DNA from: Paroedura picta
Lineage: Eukaryota > Chordata > Lepidosauria > Squamata > Gekkonidae
DNA: 64,000 bases
Assembly: GCF_049243985.1 (NCBI RefSeq)
Contig: NC_135369.1
Coordinates: 25,962,765 to 26,026,764, forward strand
Reading direction: 5' to 3'
This document shows, piece after piece, positions 35,701 through 44,038 of the stretch; position 1 is the stretch's first letter; each line of letters opens with the position of its first letter. Made by a program: the position numbers and the translations under genes. The notes below the pieces were generated by a model, which searched no databases, had not been told where the DNA came from, and saw nothing but the letters and a program-made list of their open reading frames with translations.

Positions 35701-38700
35701 TGTGTGTCAGAGGCCCCCCCAACAGCAGAATCAACAAAAGTCACCCTCGTCTCCTTCTGTCTTAATTTGAGGCAACATTCAACCCTGACTCTGCTGATCT
35801 CACTGTCTCACTGTTTATTTATATCCAAGAGCCAGTTTGGTGTAGTGGTTAGGAGTGCAGACCAAATCCAATTCTGCACTCCCCCACATGCAACCAGCTG
35901 GGTGACCTTGGGCTAGTCATAGCACTGATAATGCTGTTCTGACCAAGCAGTGATATCTGGGCTCTCTCAGCCTGTCACAGGGCGAGGAAAGGGAAGGCAA
36001 ATCTAAGCCGCTTTGAGACTCCTTTAGGGAGAGAAAAGGGGCATATAAGAACCAACTCTTCTTCATCATCTTTTTTTCCCATATGGGAGCCCAAAGTAAC
36101 TTACAACGGCATTCTTCCCATCTGCATTTTATCCTAACAACATCTACCCTATAAGGTAGGTTAGGCTGGCAGTCACTGGCCCAAGGTTGAGCAATCAGCA
36201 ACTTTTAATCGTTGAAAGCACTTGGCTGACATCTAACTTCAATTATCTAACTTCAATTATTACAACACCTCTACAAGGTAGGCCAACAGTATGCAAACAG
36301 TGCAGATATCTGGAGGGGGTTGGCTGGTTTCCTCACAGCCATCACATGAGTTCATGGCAGAGATGAAATTGAAAACAAGGATATCCTGATTCAAAGCTCA
36401 GTAAACTCCCATGTGTACCAGCAAACTCCCAGGTGTAAATTCCAATTCAAGCCCTATTTCAGGCAGGGGCTCTTATGGCAGAATGTTTCTCTGTACAAAA
36501 ACCTCCTTGCACTTGGAAAACTAGTATGTCAAGGAGTCAGCTAATCTACCAGATTTCTAGTTTTTAATGTGCAGGGTAGGGGGTTTATTTCCTTTTTGAA
36601 TGGAGACACAATCCATCACACGTGCAATCCGAAGTGATGCAGCCCAGGTAAAGGAAGATTTTACTAAATGAGAAGTGGGCCAGAATGCTGGGCAATTTGC
36701 CTCTGAACTTAATCACAGTCCTGTTTTCTGCACCTCTGCACAACAACTGCACAGCTTGTAGCTGGTCAAAGAACACTGAGAGGGACCGGCTGGGGACTGG
36801 AACGAGGCCTGCCCAATATGGACCCTGCTCCCACTGTCACCCAGATCGGCCCTCAAACCAGACCGAAGAAATGGAGCAGCAAGAGGAAGTGGAGAAACAG
36901 GAAGTGAAATTGCTAGCAGTGACTCACGGTGATGGAACAAACAGACCAGCAAGAAGGAAGCGGCTTGCAGCCTGCGGGTTCAGAAATATGCATACTTTGG
37001 GAACCCAAAAGTGTGCATATTTGGTAACACTCTTTTGTTCCTGCCGATCTTAGCTATCTACAGCTAGCTTCAGTTGCCACACCAGCCCCGCTGGAATCTT
37101 TCCCCACTGCTTTTTCCTTGCAGAAGTGGGGCGGGGAAGCAAACATGCCCTGCTTTCAAGCAGCCATTGTTTACAGCAAGAACCTCCTTATCAAATTCAG
37201 CAGCCTTTAGACAGATTTCTTTGTATCATACAGCTAAAAATTCAGAGACCCCAAAGGCCCAGAACTCCTGTCACCCCCTAACAAGCACCTAGTGTTTGGG
37301 GACAGAAAAAGGTCTTCCAGGGCAGAGAGAGAGAGAGAGAGAGAAAGAGTTGCCATCTCTGCTTAAGCACCAGTACTATTCCTTTCTCCATAAAATACAT
37401 CAAACATTGGTGAATCACAGAACAAGCCGTCTCCCCGCCCACAACCCTCACAGCCAGATTCTGTGAGTCATGTTCAGCCCGATATCTGGGAACAAAAAAG
37501 TCGTGGAAATCTGCAAGAACGCATGGGGTTGGCTTCGCCTACAGAGCCATACTCCAGAACACTGTCAAAGTCACAGCGTGAGGCTCATGGCCCTTGGAAA
37601 CGCTGCCCAGAAAGTCATATTTCAGCACGCCCCAACAGACCCTGTAAGTGACATGAGTGCAGCCAGGGAATTTGTCACCCACAGTAACAAAGGCTGTTTC
37701 AGGTGGGCAGCTGTGCAGGCGAAGAGCAAGATTCAAGTCCGGTAATGCCAATAACACTTAAGCGCCTGGGCTCCCTTTGTCAGATACGCTTTGACTCTCG
37801 AAAGTTCATACCCTGAAAATCTTGTTGGTCTTTAAGGTGCTATTGGACTCAAATCCGGCTCAGTGATGAAGACGCTAAATTCAGGACTCCTTAATGTGTT
37901 GTTTATTCTTTTACTTCATTTATGCCCCAAACTGGATGTCCTAGGGTAGTCTAATCTCAGCTGAGCTTGGAAGCTAAGCAGGGTCAGACTTGGTTAGTAC
38001 TTGGATGGGAGACCACCAAGAAGGACTAAGGTTGCTAAGTAGAACCAGGTAATAACAAACCACCTCTGAATGACTCTTGCCTTGAAAACCCAACAGAGGT
38101 CACCATAAGTTTGCTACAACTTGATAGCGAAAAATTTTCTCCCATTTTGGCACACGAAGCTGATGAAATAGTCTTGAGGCCAGGACTGGACCTGCTTATT
38201 CCCATACCGCCCCATTGCATTTGACTTCTTCACATTCCCCACCCCACACACACCTTGGAAGGCAAGGTAGACAGTCACAAGGCGCTTTTCAGTGACTGAC
38301 CCCGGCCTTGCTTTTAAATTCTCTCCCCTGTTCCCGGCCACCCTCTCTGGACATTTTTCACTGCTATTTTAATCTTTCTATTTTATTGATGCTCTTTTTA
38401 CGATCAACTTGATCTAGTGTTGTGTTTTAGGGATTCCTTTGTAGTTTCATTTTATGTTTGTTCTGACGGTTATAGTAAATGTGCACCGCCCTGGAAACTA
38501 TTCGTGGAGACACAGCCTAGCAAGGATTTAAATAAATAAAAATAGGATGAGAATTTAAATAAGTAAATATGGGATTAGCATGTAATCTGCATCTAGCAAT
38601 ACATAGATGGGTGGAATCTTGTACTATTTAACATATGCTGGAATGCAGCTTCCCAGCAATGAACAACCTCCCCACCTGAATGTCTGTCTGTTTTGCCACA

Positions 38701-41574
38701 TTAAAAATAAACAGACACAAAGGAACCTATCCAGAATCAATGTGTAGGCATTCAACCTCATATTGCTGCTAAAAATGTAGACTCGATATCTCCCTACTCT
38801 TAGATTTTGCCCCAGAGAGATGGCACGCACCCTCCAAAAGTTAGAACAAAACATTCTCTCAACAAATACCAAAGTGAGGAAATGGAGGGTGATTTTCCAC
38901 AACCTGTGGTCTGCATTATGTGCCTTCCACTCCACACCCAGATCTCCAGGCCTGATTCCACTGCATGTTTTTGGTTAACATGAGCATCATACTCATAAGA
39001 TACCTGTGCACTGGCTCACTTAAGCCTGGAATAACTAATTCCCCATCCCCATTTTTCAACTACAAACAGGAATGCAGTTCACAATGTGTTTCATTTATTG
39101 ACATGTATTGAAATGGGATGGGGGCGAATTTCAGCTTTTGATCCTCTAGTGTAGACCAGGAGTTCCCAGTCTTTTTCAGACTGTGGACCTCCTTGGACTT
39201 CTGCCACTGGATGGTAGGCATGATCACAAAATGCCAGCCAAGAAAGGTAGACCCAACCATAAAACCTCAGGGAGTGAGGTCATGCATAACTCTAGCCGTA
39301 ACGTTGACATGTCAAGCGGAAGCTGTTTAACACGGATGCCTCTGAAAAAGGAACGAGTTCTTTAAAAATAGTTCCTTTCTTACAGACTGCTTATCTTCAG
39401 TCATACAGTGAGGATTCTTACACTGCAGTAGCAGCTGCTGCCAAAAGCAACTTTTAAAAAGAACTGCACAGCTGACCAGATCTCTAATGGCCAATCAGCA
39501 GCTCTGCTGGGCCAACACTCCATCTGGGCCGCTTTCTAAAAACACACTTAGCAGATTCCAGGAAATATGTCTGCAGGTACCACGACAACCACATGTACTA
39601 CGTCGAGAAACCATTACTTACGACTGTGAATCAGGCAAATTGGTTAAATGTTGACCTGGAAGAATCCACTGACCTGGCATATGCAACCCCCGACAAATTC
39701 CAATTTGAGCATAATCAGGAGTTTATGCTGGTGTGGAGTACAAAGGTACATGCAAAAGCTTCAAATAATTTCTTGAATGATTGGGACCAGGAACTGAGAA
39801 AGGAACTCAGAAAACTGTATTGGCATAATAATAACTTGAGAACAGACTCCAGATATATGGAATACTTTGTCTTATCGGTGATTGATCAACTCTTATTTTT
39901 CACTCTTGGACTATTTACCAAACATTTTTATTTCTCTCACGAATGGGCTGAACAAATATAACTGAATTGCAGGGGGAAAAGGAACTACTGAGAAGCATTT
40001 CTGCTTTTGATGCTCAGATGCACTTCTGTTCAATTGGCTGTTTTCACTGGCCTTGTGGGGTGTGTCTGAAGTCTCCCTGTTAACTGAAGGCCACAAACCA
40101 TCGGTCCCAAGCTGGTACAGGTAAACAAAGTAAGCACTAGAGTTAGATTCAAGCAGGTAGCCGTGTTGGTCTGAAGTAGCGCAACAAAATTTGAGTCCAA
40201 TGGCACCTTTAAGACCAACAAAGATTTATTCAAGGCGTGAGATTACTTGTGCAGGCACACTTCCTCATGCCTTGAATAAATTTTAAAGATGCTACTGGAC
40301 TCAAATTTTGTTGTGCTACTTCAGACCAACATGGCAATCCACGAGTGTTTGCTAAAGAGCCATCTTGGTGTAGTGGTTAGGAGTGCAGACTTCTAATTTG
40401 GTTAGGCTGGTTTGATTCCCCGCTCCTCCCCTACATGCAGCCGGCTGGGTGACCTTGGGCTCATCGCAGCATTGATAAAGCTGTTCTGACCGAGCAGTGA
40501 TATCAGGGCTCTCTCAGCCTCACCCACCCCACAGGGTGTCTGTTGTGGGGAGAGGAATGGGAAGGCGACTGTAAGCCACTTTGAGACTCCTCCTGGTAGA
40601 GAAAAGTGGCATATAAGAACCAACTCTTCTTCTAAAGAAATGTACTAAAGGAATGACAAGAATGGCCACTGGAAACCATGGGAGACCCAATGGAAATAAT
40701 GGGAGAGACAAGCGCCAATCGACTTGCATGGGCTCCAGTTAAGTGTATTACAGTAGGAAAACCCTTGCAAAGAAAATGTGGAATTATTTTTCCATTACGG
40801 TCAGATAAACTCTGGTTTTGGTAAACATGCACCAAATTGCTCTGGTGTCTTGTCAGGACAGGGGTCTTGTCAGGACACTGTTTCCAAGCGCCTGTCACAC
40901 CAGATACATTAAGCAGCCCCTTGTGACTTCTCAAGGGCCCTCTGCTCATGATCAGAGGCAATCCTCACCACCACCACCATCCAGTCTTCAGAAACGTGAC
41001 CCGACTGAGCTTCTTTGGCCTCCCTACTGGATTAAGACACGGACATTCTCCTACCAACCCACCGGCAAAGCGCAGGGCTCAGCGAAGGGGGCTCGCTGAA
41101 GGAGAGATTAGAAATGGGATCTTCCTGACCCCCGAGTCCCTGGCAGGAGTAGTCAACCTGTGGTCCTCCAGATGTCCATGGAGTACAATTCCCATGAGCC
41201 CCTGCCAGCGTTTGCTGGCAGGGGCTCATGGGAATTGTAGTTCATGGACATCTGGAGGACCACAGGTTGACAACCCCTGCCTGGAAGGAGGGACGGGGAC
41301 CAAGGCGGCCTGGGTGGGGAGAGGAGGTGCAGGAAAGCAGCTGCAAGGCTCCAGCCTGCGGCAGTCGGGCCGACAACCTACAGCTCCTCGGGCCACCCCG
41401 GCCACTCCCAAGCAGCGGCGGCGGCGGCAGCTCCAGCTCCAGCTCGCCCCGGCCCGCGCCTTGCCAGCTTCCTCTACGCGCTCCAGTCCCGGCCCCGGCC
41501 CGCCGCCCCCGGACACGCAGGCTCACCCCGGTGCCGTTGTCGCAGACCACCACGCGGCGGCCCTGGCTGTCCAT
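23583..41574 (-). CDS. ACTR2: Actin-related protein 2 (ACTR2-like paralogue), nine exons, complete
   Basis: Arp2 is one of the two actin-fold subunits of the Arp2/3 complex, which nucleates branched actin in the cytoplasm. Coding exons in transcript order: 41527-41574, 33309-33419, 30734-30949, 29980-30052, 28522-28658, 27035-27184, 26735-26880, 24646-24778 and 23583-23753. They join in frame to 394 codons, the usual Arp2 length. Visible: first phosphate loop CDNGTGFVKCGY (residues 11-22), second [14 protein letters not shown] (155-168), adenine-side [16 protein letters not shown] (303-318), and end EKLGVTVR. Tyr202 and Thr237/Thr238, phosphosites described for Arp2, are kept. About 20 residues differ from the nearly invariant human/chicken ACTR2 as I recall it, with a cluster at 373-385. 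That suggests a paralogue, not the canonical gene, and the link to PELI3 agrees. Confidence 0.93.
24237..24519 (-). mobile_element. Full-length tRNA-derived SINE with 13-bp TSD
   Basis: Minus strand starts GAGCCTCTTGTGGCGCAGGG, has box B-like GGGAGTTCGATCCCAGC and ends CAGGGGATACCTTTACCTTT. Target duplication ATTCTTTTGCATA at 24224-24236 and 24520-24532. Same family at 42164 and 62111. Confidence 0.88.
24646..24778 (-). CDS. ACTR2: ACTR2-like coding exon 8
   Basis: [20 protein letters not shown] to GDVEKLS. Acceptor CTCCTTGCAG, donor GTGAGT. Confidence 0.96.
24853..24978. mobile_element. Palindromic hAT MITE, 126 bp
   Basis: Inverted arms CAGGGGTAGTCAACCTGTGG and 8-bp duplication CTCTAAGT at 24845-24852 and 24979-24986. 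Lies just upstream of ACTR2-like exon 8. Confidence 0.93.
25120..25290 (-). mobile_element. 5S rRNA-derived SINE, minus orientation
   Basis: Reversed 5S: GGCCTCCCACCCAAGTACTA, AGCAGGGCTGACCTTGCTTA and CGTTCGGAGACTTGACAAGG. The SINE body CAGACGTGGCCTGCCACTGC lies to its left. Confidence 0.75.
25562..25790 (+). mobile_element. tRNA-derived SINE
   Basis: Head GCTTGGTGCAGTGGTCTGAG and CAGGTTCAAATCCGTGCTC, then CTGGGTGACCTTGGGCCTG, GCACAGGGTTCTTGGGAGG and GATGGGGTGTAAATGACATAAAT. Confidence 0.75.
25790..26480 (+). mobile_element. CR1-type LINE 3' region
   Basis: The order of motifs AAGAAAGAGATCGAGGAGTC, ATGGTGGACAATTC, CTTTTTCATACAACACC, TTATGGACTCCACTACAAAT and CTGGACTGATCCAGCC follows the C-terminal ORF2 and 3' UTR of squamate CR1-like LINEs. 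The frame is decayed. Confidence 0.55.
26735..26880 (-). CDS. ACTR2: ACTR2-like coding exon 7
   Basis: [20 protein letters not shown] to IQAADIDT plus two bases of Arg. Acceptor GTCCCTGCAG, donor GTGAGC. Confidence 0.96.
27035..27184 (-). CDS. ACTR2: ACTR2-like coding exon 6
   Basis: [20 protein letters not shown] to [10 protein letters not shown]. Carries Tyr202, Thr237 and Thr238; residue 235 is Gln where canonical Arp2 has Leu. Donor GTAATT. Confidence 0.95.
28522..28658 (-). CDS. ACTR2: ACTR2-like coding exon 5
   Basis: [20 protein letters not shown] to [10 protein letters not shown]. Holds the second nucleotide-phosphate loop. Acceptor CCTTTTCCAG, donor GTGAGA. Confidence 0.96.
28735..28990 (+). 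mobile_element. CR1-type LINE 3' end
   Basis: GATGGCTACTAGCCATGGTG, AGAGGAACGAAGCCTCTGAA, CCATATGGACCCCTGGTCTG and the end ATCCAGCAGGGCTCTTCTTA. It is the terminal part of the same LINE type as 25790-26480, outside its coding region. Confidence 0.55.
29225..29490 (-). mobile_element. tRNA-derived SINE, minus orientation
   Basis: ACAACAATCCTGCGGAGTAG at the tail side and GCCGCCACTCTTAACCGTTA, CACCAGGCTGGCTCC as reversed tRNA-like head. Confidence 0.6.
29665..29735 (+). mobile_element. CR1 LINE 3' terminal fragment
   Basis: AGGGGTTGGACTAGATGGCC, TGCATGGCCCCTTCCAACTC and TAGGATTCTT is the CR1 3' end in plus orientation. Compare the reversed copy at 30951. Confidence 0.6.
29736..29882 (-). mobile_element. 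tRNA-derived SINE, minus orientation
   Basis: CCTCACAATAACCCATGAGG, CAAGGCTACCCAGTCAGC and the reversed head CTAACCAGCCATTCTAACCAC. It ends about 100 bp from ACTR2-like exon 4. Confidence 0.55.
29980..30052 (-). CDS. ACTR2: ACTR2-like coding exon 4
   Basis: [24 protein letters not shown] and one base of Gly. Acceptor TGACTCAG, donor GTAAGT. Confidence 0.95.
30734..30949 (-). CDS. ACTR2: ACTR2-like coding exon 3
   Basis: 72 codons from [15 protein letters not shown] to NREKIIE. The acceptor AG (30950-30951) is at the very edge of a CR1 LINE tail and the donor is the poor GAG|GTTGGC. The reading frame is intact and phase 0 at both ends. Confidence 0.93.
30951..31769 (-). mobile_element. CR1 LINE 3' end, split by BovB, abutting ACTR2-like exon 3
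   Basis: On the minus strand the CR1 3' UTR runs from TGTCATTTGGAGGAGGGC to GACTAGATGGCCTGTATGGC and the terminal ATTCTATG repeats, which end one base before exon 3. The BovB piece 31175-31661 interrupts it: GATATCTAGCCT continues as AGCCTATATTGTTGTAC beyond the insertion. Confidence 0.85.
31175..31661 (+). mobile_element. 5'-truncated BovB LINE inserted in CR1
   Basis: Encodes [58 protein letters not shown] and [17 protein letters not shown], and ends in (AAC)n. A short AGCCT repeat flanks it. It is almost as long as the copy at 8943-9415 and is cut off about 20 bp further 5'. Confidence 0.88.
32190..32630 (+). mobile_element. CR1 LINE fragment interrupted by a TIR element
   Basis: CTGGGAATGTTCAACCTGGA, GAAGAGGAGGCTGAGAGAAG and TCTGAAAGGTTGTCA lie left of the insertion. 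TTAGAGGAGGGAAGGGAGC, TGTTCCTGTTGGCAGCAGAG and GACAGGACTTAAAAAATTG lie right of it. Confidence 0.7.
32295..32475. mobile_element. 181-bp element with 17-bp terminal inverted repeats
   Basis: Starts GACCGTTTATGCACTGG and ends with the exact complement CCAGTGCATAAACGGTC. It is cleanly inserted in the CR1 fragment. I see no clear target duplication and do not recognise the family. No coding capacity. Confidence 0.7.
32745..33010 (+). mobile_element. tRNA-derived SINE, decayed
   Basis: GCCGTGTGGCAGAACACATA, CAGGTTCATTTCCTGGCATT and CAATGATCTGATTTGCTTGAA keep the head and body order of the SINE at 20205. Confidence 0.45.
33309..33419 (-). CDS. ACTR2: ACTR2-like coding exon 2
   Basis: [20 protein letters not shown] and [17 protein letters not shown]. 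Good acceptor (CCCTTTTCCAG) and donor (GTAAGT). Confidence 0.96.
33535..33720 (-). mobile_element. 5S rRNA-derived SINE, minus orientation
   Basis: Body GGTTTCTCATTGCCTGCCTC, then reversed 5S: CCATCTAAATACCAGCCAGG, ATCAGCCCTGCTCAGCTTCC and AACATCTGAGAGAGAGATC. Lies just upstream of ACTR2-like exon 2 in transcript sense. Confidence 0.72.
33960..35420 (-). mobile_element. L2/CR1-like LINE, 3' half including the end of the RT domain
   Basis: The minus strand encodes, with breaks, [17 protein letters not shown] (the reverse-transcriptase YxDD region, here YAYD), [60 protein letters not shown] and [10 protein letters not shown]. The 3' non-coding part continues to about 33960. It lies in ACTR2-like intron 1 and is inactive. 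Confidence 0.8.
35470..35655. mobile_element. ~200-bp TIR element, GGTTGCCA family
   Basis: TTAACCTCCAGGCACAGGCT, TAATCTCCAAACTACGACATT, CCCCAAATCTCCAGGAAC and GAGTTGGCAATCCTA. Same family as 5912-6304. Confidence 0.5.
35828..36068 (+). mobile_element. Sauria-type tRNA SINE
   Basis: GAGCCAGTTTGGTGTAGTGG, TTAGGAGTGCAGACC, CTGGGTGACCTTGGGCTAG, AGCCGCTTTGAGACTCC and AGGGGCATATAAGAACCAAC with a short (CTT) tail. Confidence 0.85.
36095..36215 (-). mobile_element. SINE fragment, minus orientation
   Basis: AAAGTAACTTACAACGGCAT, CTACCCTATAAGGTAGGTTA and CACTGGCCCAAGGTTGAGC. Truncated before the tRNA-like head. Confidence 0.4.
37325..37350. repeat. (GA)n microsatellite
   Basis: About 13 GA dinucleotides with one AAA interruption near the end. 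Confidence 0.9.
37942..38128 (+). mobile_element. 5S rRNA-derived SINE
   Basis: Best 5S match in the window: GAGCTTGGAAGCTAAGCAGG, GTCAGACTTGGTTAGTACTT and GGATGGGAGACCACCAAG, then AACAAACCACCTCTGAATGA, CTCTTGCCTTGAAAACCC and GTTTGCTACAACTTGATAG. Confidence 0.85.
38380..38545 (+). mobile_element. LINE 3' end with A-rich tail
   Basis: TTATTGATGCTCTTTTTACG, GTAAATGTGCACCGCCCTGG and the tail GGATTTAAATAAATAAAAATAG resemble L2/CR1-like 3' ends such as 48731-48953. Confidence 0.45.
39163..39550. mobile_element. Possible decayed hAT-Charlie relative
   Basis: Starts CAGGAGTTCCCAGTCTTTTT, CAGACTGTGGACCTCC, which is Charlie-like at its left end. A matching right end was not found, so the extent is uncertain. 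Confidence 0.25.
39593..39961 (+). other. Unassigned 122-codon open frame
   Basis: An uninterrupted frame ([20 protein letters not shown] to FSHEWAEQI) on the strand opposite to the ACTR2-like gene, in its intron 1. I recognise no family. There is no splice or promoter support and it may be chance or the fossil of a transposon protein. Confidence 0.15.
40150..40345. mobile_element. Inverted-repeat element, 'CAAATTTTGTTG' family
   Basis: Left arm GCCGTGTTGGTCTGAAGTAG, CGCAACAAAATTTGAGTCC; right arm GGACTCAAATTTTGTTGTGC, TACTTCAGACCAACATGGC. The middle reads AAGACCAACAAAGATTTATT, CAAGGCGTGAG. The arms pair over about 40 bp. Probably derived from a DNA transposon; single-arm relatives are scattered through the window. 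Confidence 0.65.
40360..40635 (+). mobile_element. Sauria-type tRNA SINE
   Basis: GAGCCATCTTGGTGTAGTGG, TTAGGAGTGCAGACTTC, GGTTTGATTCCCCGCTCC, CTGTTCTGACCGAGCAGTGA and ATAAGAACCAACTCTTCTTC. Nearly full length. Confidence 0.87.
41144..41279. mobile_element. Palindromic hAT MITE, 136 bp
   Basis: Arms CAGGAGTAGTCAACCTGTGG and its complement around CCAGCGTTTGCTGG. The flanking duplication is imperfect. It ends about 250 bp from the ACTR2-like first exon, at the edge of its CpG island. Confidence 0.88.
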
Positions 41575-41800
41575 GGCGGCGCTGGCTCAGCCGCTCGCTC
41601 GCGGCCTCGCAGCTTCTCCCCTCTTCTGCTGGCCCCGCAGGAAGCGCCGCCGCCCGGCCTTGGGGCTGGGCTGGTGTGGGGAGCAGGCGCCGCAGCTGGG
41701 AGGGAGCCGAGCCCCGGCCGTGATGCAACATCCTGGGCTGGCAGGGAGGGGAGGGAGAGAGGCAGGCAGGCAGGCAAGCAATTGGCGGGGGGGACCTTCT
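41285..41800 (-). promoter_or_regulatory. ACTR2: CpG-island promoter of the ACTR2-like gene
   Basis: Dense GC/CpG over the first coding exon. A CCAAT box on the minus strand lies at 41781-41785, about 210 bp upstream of the ATG. No TATA box is visible. Confidence 0.65.
41527..41574 (-). CDS. ACTR2: ACTR2-like coding exon 1
   Basis: [16 protein letters not shown], then donor GTGAGC. ATG at 41572-41574 lies in a CpG island. Position 7 is Arg where canonical Arp2 has Lys. Confidence 0.95.
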
Positions 41801-42163
41801 GGTGCCAAATGCTCTCGCGCACGTTTAAAAATTAGAAGGTCTTTTGTCTTTTCATGCAACGGGATGGGGGTGGGGTGGAGGTAATACAGCTTGGGCCCCG
41901 CTCGGAGGAAAGGTGACTGGGGATGGGGACTAGGGAGAAACAATGGCAGCGCATCCTCAGCAACTCCCGTTTTGAAAACGAATAAATCAGATCGCAGGTC
42001 ATGTGAAAGACCTTGACCTGAGACCACCTGGATAGGGGATGCCACTCAGAGTCCTGAGCTCTGATCTTCAGACCCCAAGAGCCTTTTTCAGTATAAGTCA
42101 GTTTATATAAAAATAAAGTTACTATTTATTATTACTGTGACCATATGGGCATACTTATATGTA

Positions 42164-42443
42164 AAAAGGTAAAGGTAGCCCCTGTGCAAGCACCAAGTCA
42201 TGTCTGACCCTTGGGGTGACGCCCTCCAGCGATTTCTTGTCAGACTCAATATGGAGTGGTTTGCCTTCCCCAGTCATTACCATTTTACTCTCCCAGCAAG
42301 CTGGGTACTCATTTTACCGACCTCGGAAGAATGGAAGGCTGAGTCAACCTTGAGCCGGCTGCTGGGATTGAACTCCCAGCCTCATGGGCAGAGCTTTCAG
42401 ACTGCATGTCTGCTTCCTTACCACTCTGCACCACAAGAGGCTC
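42164..42443 (-). mobile_element. Full-length tRNA-derived SINE with TSD
   Basis: Same family and orientation as 24237-24519. Target duplication ATACTTATATGTA (42151-42163) and ATACTTGTATGTA (42444-42456), with one difference. Confidence 0.88.
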
Positions 42444-42635
42444 ATACTTGTATGTACCTGTGGACATCTTTGTGGAAGAAAAAGCCAGAGTGTATTTGTT
42501 TTACAAATGAAACTGAGGATCAGAAGTCTGGAATTCCCATTGTACATGCATTGAACATAATGTGATAACATATTTATAAAGAAACATTAAGTGTACACTG
42601 TTCACATATTGTATGTGCATTTTAAAATTGTCCAA

Positions 42636-42712
42636 GTACACTGGGAACTGTAGTTTCCTGGAGATGCTAATAATCATAGTAGAACTTGTAGAACTACAAT
42701 TCCCAGGATTCC
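42636..42712. repeat. Short inverted repeat with ACTACAATTCCCA arms
   Basis: CTGGGAACTGTAGTTTCCTGG faces AGAACTACAATTCCCAGGAT about 50 bp away. It carries the ZNF143-like core but lacks the hAT ends. Confidence 0.45.
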
Positions 42713-43104
42713 TTGTCTGAGAATCTATGTGCAACTGGTTTGTAGTTCAGATTTGTAATGTAGATATATCTTCACACATACACACAATTTATAAAATTTT
42801 GATTTTGTTTTTATTTTAAAAGGAAAAAAATACTACACATCATTTTTTTTTGGAGGGGGTGGTTGGTTCAAAGTTGACTTAGCATCTTCCTGATTTCTTC
42901 TGGCCAGGCCCTTCGGTGACATTTGAAGTGCATGGCAGTGTTTGTAATAATACACCCTTGCTTCTCCCTAAGGGAACTGGCTAAAATCTGAGATGAGAGT
43001 GTGGAAAACGTTATAATTTTCCAACTTAAAAAAAAGCCTTTACATTTTGGGTTGTAGAATTTTAGTCCATAACACTTAGACTCATCTCTTCTTTGTTCTC
43101 ATGT

Positions 43105-43840
43105 GAAGCTGCCTTATACTGAATCAGACATAGGCCCATCAAGGTTACTTGTCTACTCAGACTGGCAGCCACTATCTGAAGGAGACTTTTTCTTTTTCAA
43201 CCTTTTACCGTTGAGAACTCTGTGAAATATTCTTCAGGCTTTGAGAACCCCTGGAAATGATGTCAGCAGACCACACCTTCCTGCCATGTCCCTGGAAGTC
43301 ATGTGTCACCAGAAGTGCCATCCCCAAGCCACCCCCAACACCAGAAGTGACAACACAGAAATATTTTCAGATGATTTGTCCGCAGAGCCATATCTCCACT
43401 CTGGCCTGGCTACCAGTTTGCTCTTCTTCACCAAAGGGCGCCTGCAGTGGGATCCTGCAGATACATGGCTGCGGCACGCCTATGCTGCTACATTCACACA
43501 CAGAGAATCAAGTTAAAATGAGAGCCTCTGCCAGCAAAGGTTTTATATGGCCAGGGCCCCTCCCTAGCTCTTCAGGCCCATCTCTGGCCATTTTGGGAGG
43601 GGGGTTGACATGACCATATATGGTGGTGTCACCCCCCATTTTTTTAAATTAATTAACTCCCACCCAATCGGCGAAACCCTTCTGAAACCTTAGTTGAGAA
43701 AGCCTGCTCTATGGTCTCAGGAGGAGGTCACTCACATTACCTGCTACTTAATCCTTGAACTGGAGATGCTGGGGGGGTTGAACCTAGGATCTTCTGCAAG
43801 CAAAGCAGACGCCCCAGCACTGAGCCGCAGTCCTTCTCTT
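43105..43840 (-). mobile_element. tRNA-derived SINE split by a hAT-like element
   Basis: Left part GTGAAGCTGCCTTATACTGA, ACTCAGACTGGCAGCCACTA. Right part ATGGTCTCAGGAGGAGGTCA, TGGAGATGCTGGGGGGGTTG and reversed head CAGACGCCCCAGCACTGAGC. Between them, about 43190-43712, lies an element with Charlie-like ends (TTTTTCAACCTTTTACC and GTTGAGAAAGCCTG). Confidence 0.55.
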
Positions 43841-44038
43841 CTCTTTTTAGCAGATGTCATATCTGAAATGCGATCTATTGTCACTTTCTAAAATGCTACC
43901 ACACTGTCATGGCACTGTCAGAATCCTGTCGCCTCTGCCATCCTTTAGGATCTTTCTGTAACTAGGTTATGTAGAGTATTCACCCCTGTGTAGGAGATGG
44001 GGGCAGCCTGTCTCCTTGGCTTTGTTTTGTGACCCTGA

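Noticed and set aside
37942-38128. A genuine 5S rRNA gene
   Set aside because: The head is incomplete and diverged, the sequence continues into a SINE body, and there is no terminal T run at the 5S end.
23583-41574. The Arp2 gene as a retrocopy or pseudogene
   Set aside because: It has eight introns with usable splice sites, an intact 394-codon frame and a CpG-island promoter.
40948-41835. A 295-codon plus-strand frame over the ACTR2-like promoter
   Set aside because: It runs through a hAT MITE and a GC-rich island where stops are scarce; the opposite strand holds the real first exon.
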